From Daphnia pulex (taxonomy: Eukaryota > Arthropoda > Branchiopoda > Diplostraca > Daphniidae), in NCBI RefSeq assembly GCF_021134715.1, contig NC_060025.1, positions 3,162,001-3,226,000 on the forward strand: a DNA stretch of 64,000 nucleotides. The letters are read 5' to 3'. The position numbers and the translations under genes were made by a program. The notes below the pieces were generated by a model. That model had not been told where the DNA came from and ran no database searches. It worked only from the letters and a program-made list of their open reading frames with translations. This document shows, in pieces, positions 56,598 through 64,000 of the stretch (position 1 is its first letter; the number at the start of each line of letters is the position of its first letter).

Positions 56598-58150
56598 TCA
56601 ACCCAAGATCTCGAATTCATCCTCTGAATCCGCGCTGTCAAGAGCAATGGCTTCATCCGCTAAATCCGTGGTACTCGGATGCCACTCCGCTTGTCTTTGA
56701 CTGCACACTTCAAATAGATTTTGTTTCTTTCCTATTTCAGTCATGTCTTTAAATTGTCGAAGCAAATCCTTCCATTCGGAATGTGTAGTGCACGAAAAAC
56801 ACTAAAATGCGAGAAACAAAATAAGACATAATTTTCTTAGTCTTTCTCTACGTATATCATACCACTGCTAAAGAGGGATCCATGGATTGAAAAGAGATCC
56901 GCGCACATGTGGCAGGATGATAAGAAGAGTCGTCGAACTCATCTTCGTCAAGATCGATAGCGTTTTGGGTCAAATGAGGATCCAGAAAAACCACGTCGTC
57001 TCCTATAAAAACATCAATTAAAATTGAACCGATGTAAGTGATGTCTATACATACCAACGTAACCAATAAAATAAAGGGCCTGACTAGGTTTCCCACCGAT
57101 CATTCCAATCGATTGAGGCATTTGAAGACAAGCCTAGCAATTTACAATAAAAATATCTTTATGATTATCAAACACATCCTACATTTACAACATTATTCTA
57201 ATGTTACCTTCAGACTGTCAATGTAAATTGGATTGATGTTCAGTAAACCTAACCGTAGGGGAACAACAAGTAAGAGCGGACTCCACGTAGACGTTTCCGT
57301 TTCCGTAGGGGTGATTTTCTTGTGACATAACTGTTCTGTATAATAAAATAAAAAGATAAAGTGTAAAGAAGTTTTCTTAAAAGATCTTTGACATATTGAT
57401 GTTGTGACTAACCAATTTCTTCAATAACAACAGCATTATCCATAGCAACATGGATCTTCAATGCTGACCATTCATCATATTCAGATAATTTCCTTTAGGA
57501 AAGGTTCAAAAAATAACATAGTAATGTATGTGAGCATTTTAAAATTACTGCACTTACTTCAAGACTTGGGCAACAGTGTTGGGACCAAACCATTGTCCGA
57601 TTTCTTTGCCTTCACTTACTCCCATTTGAGCTAATTGGTGAATAGAGTAGACTGCTGTTTTCTTGTCTTCAAAAAGCTTTAAAATCTTTTTATATGATTC
57701 AGTTGTTCTTTGATCATCCCCTACTGGCCAAAATGGTTCCCTTCCTATAAAAAATCATGTTAAACATGGAAAAAACATTAGAATTTAAAAATTTCACCTA
57801 AATGCTGATTAATTAGAGCCTGTGCCACAACCATCTGGCCACAACGAAGCATACAACCCCAACCACGGTCACTAGTCATACCAGAATCTCCAATTGGAGG
57901 AAAATTTCTACGATATGTTAATAACAGTCTGGACTTCACATCTGAATTAAGTTCATCCAGTTCTAAGAAAAAAAAAAATATCTTGAATTGAGTGAAGTTC
58001 TTGGCTAGAAGTGACTATTAAACGCCTACTAGTTTTTGTGTCGTATTCTCGGCCGAGTATCCATACAGGTTCATCATTCACTTCGAATCCCTGACGTTCA
58101 AGAATGATGCCACTCTCGTAAGTTACAAAAGCTTCACAGGCTTCAAGCAT
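56598..58150 (-). CDS. ATG4: Autophagy cysteine protease ATG4 (A/B type)
   Basis: Eight exons on the minus strand: 58150-58030, 57962-57798, 57744-57558, 57492-57413, 57335-57208, 57133-57055, 57002-56863, 56801-56598; all phases agree and give 367 residues. It starts MLEACEAFVTYESG, then EPVWILGREY. The catalytic cysteine is in SDRGWGCMLRCGQM, followed by YSIHQLAQMGVSEGK and WFGPNTVAQVLK. The Asp-His pair is in VVFLDPHLTQ, and SMDPSLAV closes the domain. The tail ends DSEDEFEIL, an LC3-interacting motif (F-E-I-L) as in vertebrate ATG4B. The enzyme cleaves the C-terminus of ATG8/LC3 proteins and later delipidates them. No damage is visible and introns are 52-79 bases. A/B type is inferred from length and C-terminal LIR. 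Confidence 0.96.
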
Positions 58151-58789
58151 TCTTTTTGTGTTGACAACAAAAATTTTAAAAATGGAAATTAATAGCTTAA
58201 TAACTAGAATTACGCATCGCATTCGGAGACGAAACTACCATTTACAAATTGACAACAAGTTTGCTGATGTGTCTGCTAATATGTCAACAGTAAGCCACCT
58301 TGCGCCCGATTTTGTAACTATGATCTATAAACTGCTAATTAACTATAAACCAATTTATAGATCATGGTTCTAACATGGTTCTAACTCTAATCGGCTCTAA
58401 TAGCTATGACCGATTGAACTTGATATTCATAATTATATCCTGTAGAAACGGGCAAGTCATCCTGCTTACCCTGCGCGAGTAAAAATACACGGCTGCAACG
58501 CTCCGTTGTACGCGTAATATACTATACCGCCAAGCCAACTAATAAAAAGGGCATAATAAAATGATGAAAAAGAAAAATTTAGATTTAACCATAATAACAT
58601 ATTTTTTTATAAACAATAATTGAGAATGACATTTTTTTAAACAATGTGTTGAATTGATTAACAAGGAATGTTGGATAACTTTGTAAATTGTAAAACAAAT
58701 TTTATCTAGTGAAGTCTAAGGGCCTAAGTTAAGTCTAAGTGTCTAACATTAGAAAATTCAAAGATGAGTATGGTAGACATCGATTTTGC
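58151..58789. other. ATG4 promoter region and GST 3' flank
   Basis: It contains the upstream region of ATG4 and the sequence downstream of GST 1. A short inverted repeat near 58318-58368 (ATGATCTATAAA and TTTATAGATCAT) could form a hairpin. No gene. Confidence 0.4.
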
Positions 58790-59843
58790 TTATTTTCCGC
58801 CCCACTGAGCCATAGGTCCATTGAAAGGATACTTGATGCATTTATCCGAACTGAGATAAGCTGCAACTTTTTCTAGCGCTCCGATTCCCGCGTGAAATTC
58901 TTTCAGATTAGGGAATTCATCAAGTAATCCAGGAATCAATTGAGAGTTCTGGTCCAACAATTCATACATCACAAAGTCCATGTGGGTTATCTTTAAAAAA
59001 AATTCAATAATTAAAAAGGTTACATTGGCAATTGAAAGTCTAAAAAGAAAATTTCACCAGGCTGATGAAACTTCATTTTCAAAAATTGCAATCTTTTTGC
59101 TGTGAAATTTTACATTGGCTGTTAAAGGTCTAAAAAGAAAATGTCACCATACATTCTGTCCTGCAAAATATGGGTGACTTCCCAGAAAGGTGGAAACTTC
59201 CTTCAACTTCACTGCAACATTTTTAATGTAATCTGGTTTCATCTTCTCCTGTAATAAACATTGAGAAGAAGAAACAGTCAAAGCATACACAAATATTGAA
59301 AATGCTGTTTAAATTATACTCACAAAATCATCATGATAGCACAGTGTGGACCACTTTGAACGCATATCAATGGCTTCTGCCTCTATCAAGTCCACTCTGA
59401 TTTGCTCCTCCTCAGTCTTGGCTGCCATGTTATGCTTGCGACCCAAATATTTCAGAATGGCAAAAGTTTGTGAAAGCTTGACATCTCCATCAATGTAGTA
59501 AGGGCACTAATAAAGACACATGACATTAAAAAAATCATCTGCACTCACCAACATGTTCATTAAATAGCAGATATACTTACATTCGGGAAATCCAGACCAA
59601 GGTTAAATTTGTTGTTCAACCACTCACTCGGGTCATAGTCGGGAGCCGGTCCAACATTATAACGCTTCTCCTCATACTCAACCCCGGCATGGGCCAAAAG
59701 AAGTCGAATAGGTTGCATGTACTATTATTTACACCAAAATTGTCAAACACAGTTTCGAAAACGATTGAGACAAAAACAGTTGAATGTTCTTTTCTTAATT
59801 AACTTACCCCACGAATATTCCAATAACCAGTTTTGACAGCCAT
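58790..59843 (-). CDS. Glutathione S-transferase, mu class, copy 1
   Basis: Five exons: 59843-59808, 59721-59581, 59506-59324, 59248-59153, 58990-58790; 218 residues, the exact size of mu-class GSTs. The N-terminal thioredoxin fold starts [12 protein letters not shown], with the catalytic Tyr of GYW(D/N)IRG; LGLDFPN and [14 protein letters not shown] hold the glutathione site (cis-Pro and Ser-Gln pair replaced as KLSQT). The helical domain has [20 protein letters not shown] and the C-terminal [11 protein letters not shown]. It conjugates glutathione to electrophiles in the cytosol. The enzyme is complete and in frame. A very similar second copy, frameshifted, lies immediately upstream. Confidence 0.95.
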
Positions 59844-60405
59844 GATAAAGTCAGGTAAAGTAGCCGTACTGTACTGCAGACGTTCTTCTCTCAGGAGTCG
59901 AATCGCTCGAATGACTCACGACTCAGTAAGCCTGTGCGCTTAGGAAAAAGATTACAAAGTTGAGGGATGGGAAGGGGCATAGTACAATCTACAATGTGTG
60001 AAGTGATAAAGCGATTGATGCGCAATTGCGCATTTCCAATGTTTGGACGAAATGTTAATAATTCCTATCCAAAATTATGAATACTTTAGTTTTCAACAAT
60101 CGAGTACAACCGGATACCGTGATAGTCATAAATGTATCTTGCATGACAAACGCGACCTGCGCAACTCTAAATACACGGCCGCAAGCCTGCAACGCTCCGC
60201 GTCTGGTTCCGTTTATAGAGTATTGCACAAAGAATCTTTATGAACAGTAATCAATAAGAATTACATTTTTCGTTAACGTTGTATTCCCCATTAACAAGGA
60301 ATGTTGAATAACTTTATAATACAAATTTATCTCGTAAATTCTAACAAAAAAAAAACGATTAAATTCACAGATGATAGTGGTGTGTACCATAGATGAAAAA
60401 TTTGC
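59844..60405. other. Spacer between the GST copies
   Basis: Promoter of GST 1 and 3' flank of GST 2. Part of it (60240-60400) resembles the region after GST 1 (58640-58790), as expected of tandem duplication. A plus-strand open frame at 60043-60243 has no domain. Confidence 0.45.
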
Positions 60406-61381
60406 TTAGTTTCCACCCCAGTGGGCCGTAGGTCCATTTAATGGATACTTGATGCATTTATCCGAACTAAGGTAGGCCGCGACTTTCTCTAGCCCTGCGA
60501 TTCTGGCTTGAAATTCTTTCAGATTAGGGAATTCATCAAGTAACCCAGGAATCAATTGAGAGTTCTGGTCCAACAACTCATAGATTACAAAGTCAATGTA
60601 GGTAATCTTTAAAGAATTCAATTATAAAAAAAAGTTAGAAATATTTAGGCTACTGAAGGTCTTAAATGAAAATTTCACCATACATTCTGTCCTGCAAAAT
60701 ACGGATGACTCCCCAGAAAGCGCCAGAAAGGTGGAAACTTCTTTTAACTTCACTGGGGCATTTTTCAAGTATTCTGGTTTCATTTTTTCCTATACAGTTG
60801 ATAACAACAATAATAAGAGAATGGTCAACATAAAAAATAGAGAAAGTTGATATTACTCACAAAATCAGCAATGTAGCACAGTGTTGACCACTTTGTACGC
60901 ATATCAATGGCTTCTGCCTCTATTAAGTCCATTCTGATTTGCTCCTCCTCATTCTTGGCTGCCATGTTATGTTTGCGCCCCAAATACTTCAGAATGGCAA
61001 AAGTTTGTGAAAGCTTGACATCTCCATCAATGTAATAAGGACACTAAAGAGACAAATAGCATCTTTTTCTTCGTGTTCATTAAATGGCATGTTTAAAGAT
61101 ACCTACATTCGGGAAATCCAGACCAAGGTTAAATTTGTCGTTAAACCACTCACTCCTGTCGTAATCGGGAGCCGGTCCAACATTATATCGCTTGTCCTCA
61201 TACTCAACCCCGGCATGGGCCAAAAGAAGTCGTATGGGTTGCATGTACTAATATTTACACCAAAATTGTCAAACACAGTCTTGAACATAGTTTGGAAAAC
61301 AATGTAGTACATAAGAACACTTGAATGCTTTTCATGTTTACTCACCCCACGAATATTCCAATAACCAGTTTTGACAGCCAT
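60406..61381 (-). pseudogene. Glutathione S-transferase, mu class, copy 2 (frameshifted)
   Basis: Exons at 61381-61346, 61247-61107, 61043-60861, 60789-60684 and 60606-60406 correspond one to one with GST 1, and most of the text is the same ([48 protein letters not shown]). Exon 4 is 106 bases instead of 96. The ten extra bases look like a copy of CCAGAAAG with two added bases, giving CCAGAAAGCGCCAGAAAG on the plus strand at about 60713-60730. This shifts the frame, and the last exon cannot be read in the right frame by any nearby splice site I can see. Everything else is intact, so the break is recent, or it is an assembly or allele difference. Confidence 0.8.
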
Positions 61382-62487
61382 GATAAAGTCAGGTGAAGTT
61401 GCTGTGTTAAAGAAGTTTTCCCTCAGGAGTCGAATGACTTATTATTGCACGACAGAGCAGAGAAGAGAACTGCTAATCAACTGAGTCTGAGTTTTATTAG
61501 GCGGTTTTAGGACTACAGCACTCGGGCCCGCTTGGCCGCTTGCCTGGGGAAATGCTCACCCTCCCTCCTTTCTCTCTCCTGTGTATCTTCTGCGTCAAGA
61601 CAAGAAAAAATTGACAATGGATTTTGTATTAATATAGACTTAATTTGCGCCTTCTTAATGAATAATCATTTTATTGCAAAAGAGCATATTTTGTCGCATC
61701 TTGATGAATAAGAACGCGGCATCAGAATTTTATTATTACCTATATCAAAGGTGCAAGCTTAGTTCGATTAATTCCCGTAGCGCAATAGATATTTCCACTT
61801 TTGCGCAATCTATAAGTACACATTGATTTTGTAGTCAGTTAACGAAGCTTTAACTGTCCATTTCATGAGAATTTCTCGGCTTGCGGCTTCTAGTAACGGT
61901 TCGAAGACGTGGAATCGTCGATTGCTGTTCGCAAAATCGCAACACGTGTTACTCGTCGCCACTTTGCCAAGAGACTCAATTATGGAAGAGTTAAACATCT
62001 GTACACAATCGTACGTAAACTTTATAAGTACAAATTTAAGGTAAACTGTAATGATGGAGGCGTAGCAATAGAAACAGGTGACATTCGTGTATAATTAGAC
62101 TTTTACGTATGCAGTGATGTATTAATCAATACGATCTGCATGGCCCAACAAAGTTCACAAAGAGGAATCATTAGAAAATAATACTTTCATGTTTTTTTAC
62201 GCCATTTTCTTTGTCCGACCAATAATCGTCCCTTTAGTGCCCCCTTTGCTCAGTTCTTCCGTTTGAATGTAATCAAACTTGTTGGAATTATTGGAATTAT
62301 CAAGGCACGCCCACACAACCGCTCTCCCCCTTTTTTACCCGAAATTTTACATTTAAGGAATTTTACATTTATTCCCGCTGGCTTTTCACGATTTGGACTA
62401 CGTATGTGTGTAGCTACAGTCGATGTTTGATTGAGAGCTACGCGTTATTGACTAATTTTATTTCATTTTCTGATGTTGTTGTTACAG
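61382..62487. other. Upstream region of GST 2, and intron or flank of the CLCA-type gene
   Basis: No clear coding text. The left part contains the GST 2 promoter; the right part ends in a TTGTTACAG splice acceptor at 62487, so the earlier CLCA exons would have to lie upstream. I found none here, which suggests that the CLCA copy has lost its front end or that a very long intron exists. A GGAATTATT short tandem repeat lies near 62284-62300. Confidence 0.4.
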
Positions 62488-64000
62488 GTGCACGAGCAAG
62501 AATTTGGCAGCGATTCGGCCAGCGGAGCGTCAACGGAACTTTTTACATGAATCCTTTCATGGGTCAGAGTTCGGGCAATTATTCAGGCTCAGGTTACTCG
62601 TTATTCAATATTACCCGAACGCCAGCCCATTCACGGTCAGCCAATCAAGATTTCTTCAGCAACAACACACTGGTCCTGGACCAGTTATTTGACGACGGCA
62701 AAGCAGGTATAATTAACTTTAATCGGGAAAATATTTAATTTTCGACAGTTTTTCTTAATTGAAACGCAAATTTTTTCTGGGTTTTATATTCAGATCCTGA
62801 TATCACTCGAGGCGATGGAGTTTACTCTCGTTATTTCGGTAAATACTTAAGAGGCACTAGACTTATTCCATCACGCTATCCGTCGACGCCATGGACGGAA
62901 GGGCCGCCTACACGATCCGCACATCTCCGACCTCCAAACAAATTGGTAATTTCGAATTAGATTGAATTTAAAAATGGAATCAGCTTTTTTAAAATTTGAA
63001 TTTTTTCTCAAATAGATTCGGTTGAATGCTGCGGGAAGCGTGATTCGAGTGCCACTGGAACGCTGGAACGCTGGAACGCTGACAGGAGCTTTTAGTCGAC
63101 TGGTTCCGGGTGAAGTTATAAGCGCAGGAAGTAGCCAATTTGTCAGCTCTCCTTCCTCAACAGCCAACTTGTCAACTATTGGACAAGAGCCGGAAGCTTT
63201 GGACATCCTTCCACCGTCTCGAGTCACCGATCTGCGCGTTCATGTCGAATCGACAACTCGGCGAGTCAATTTCCAGTGGACCGCCGTCGGGTCGGCGACG
63301 ATTTCGACATTGGCACAGGTAACATCCCCTTAAAAATGTTATTTCACTTGAAAAACTTAAATCACATTTTTTATTGATTTCTTATATTGCAGCTGACACG
63401 TACGCTGGCCTCAAACTCCTATTGGCCTCAAACAAAACTTGGCTCAAAGTGCCGTCGACGTTCCAGCAAGCCGAAACTCTGCCCGCAACCCCGACTCCGC
63501 GTCTCAGTGGCGACCCGATGGATTTGACTCTGATGGATTTCAATCGCTACGATCGCTGGTTCTACGTCGTCAGTCGTCAATTGTTTATTCCAATTTGGTT
63601 CAATTGTGAATGCCCAGCCCACCTACCACCACAACGACGCCAGCGCCGTCTGGCCGGCTCCTTCCCTGTCTGTCTACGACGTTCCGCCTCAATGGTTCGC
63701 TGGCGGCGGTCTCAGCACTGTCCACTGGGCGGCCAAAAACGCGGCCATCGTCGCCGGCATCTGCGTGGCTTTCATCTCATCCTCGTACTGGCCGTTTACT
63801 TTGTCATTGCGGCCAAGAGGCGCAAGGACAAGGAGCAGAACAGCAAATCCGGGTCGCCCAAATTCACCTACGTCCCCACGACGGACAACAGCGCCTTGTA
63901 TCCGGCGCCGGAGAACAAGAGCGTCTCGACCATCGAGTTGGCTTCCGTCGACCAGAACAAGGAGATTCTCAGCCAATACAAATCGGGGGCCGTCACCATC
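62488..64000 (+). pseudogene. CLCA-type chloride channel regulator, 3' part, frame broken
   Basis: Exons: 62488-62706, 62794-62945, 63016-63318 and 63393 to the window edge. The family is identified by LFDDGKADPDITRGDGVYSR, by YSITLSV...GRAAYTI, by VECCGK, by PPSRVTDLRV...FQWTAVG with GDDFDIGTADTY (a fibronectin-type segment), and by the final membrane helix (ILILVLAVYFVI) with a basic tail KRRKDKEQ. These are the C-terminal half of calcium-activated chloride channel regulators; the VWA and metalloprotease parts are not in the window. The frame is broken by five short insertions, most of them tandem duplications: near 62856-62863, 63055-63078, 63286-63295, 63566-63579 and 63772-63781. Text on both sides of each stays protein-like. 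It is either a recent pseudogene or a badly assembled functional gene. It is cut by the window edge. Confidence 0.7.

Overview
The window looks like nuclear DNA of a branchiopod crustacean, most likely a Daphnia-type genome. The reasons are very short GT-AG introns (about 50-90 bases), two arthropod RR-1 chitin-binding cuticle genes, and lineage-expanded families typical of Daphnia (family-10 fucosyltransferases, A4GALT-like DXD glycosyltransferases, MATH-BTB proteins, cathepsin-like proteases). There are no operons and no bacterial signals. All exon models are hand-read from splice sites, reading frame and family motifs.

Layout. (1) 1-16.7 kb is a dense glycan-modification cluster: two A4GALT-like glycosyltransferases, a C1GALT1-like galactosyltransferase, a CASD1-like SGNH protein, three alpha-1,3-fucosyltransferases, an FkbM/METTL24-like methyltransferase and a decayed relic of a second methyltransferase. 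Nearly all are short type II membrane proteins, as expected of Golgi enzymes. (2) 16.7-23.5 kb is gene-poor and repetitive: a local duplication around a tRNA-derived SINE-like element, and one copy of a long segmental duplication whose partner lies 23 kb away. (3) 23.5-28.2 kb carries two tandem RR-1 cuticle genes and an intronless coiled-coil J-domain protein. (4) 30.4-41.1 kb is a repeated cassette, cathepsin-L-like gene plus MATH-BTB gene, all on the minus strand. Two BTB copies look whole; every cathepsin copy appears broken, and one has serine in place of the catalytic cysteine. (5) 41.1-51 kb is repeat-rich and holds a rhodopsin-like GPCR with an in-frame stop, fragments of which were copied to 22 kb. 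(6) 51.7-61.4 kb has tandem MINPP1-like phosphatases, a complete ATG4 autophagy protease, and tandem mu-class GSTs of which the second is frameshifted. (7) 62.5 kb to the right edge is the 3' part of a CLCA-type gene whose frame is broken by five short insertions, most of them tandem duplications.

How the genes fit together. The first 16.7 kb could supply several successive steps of one surface-glycan pathway (core-1 galactose, alpha-galactose-type capping, fucosylation, possibly O-acetyl-type and methyl decoration); that is an inference from co-location. The rest is a series of small tandem families with visible birth and death of copies.
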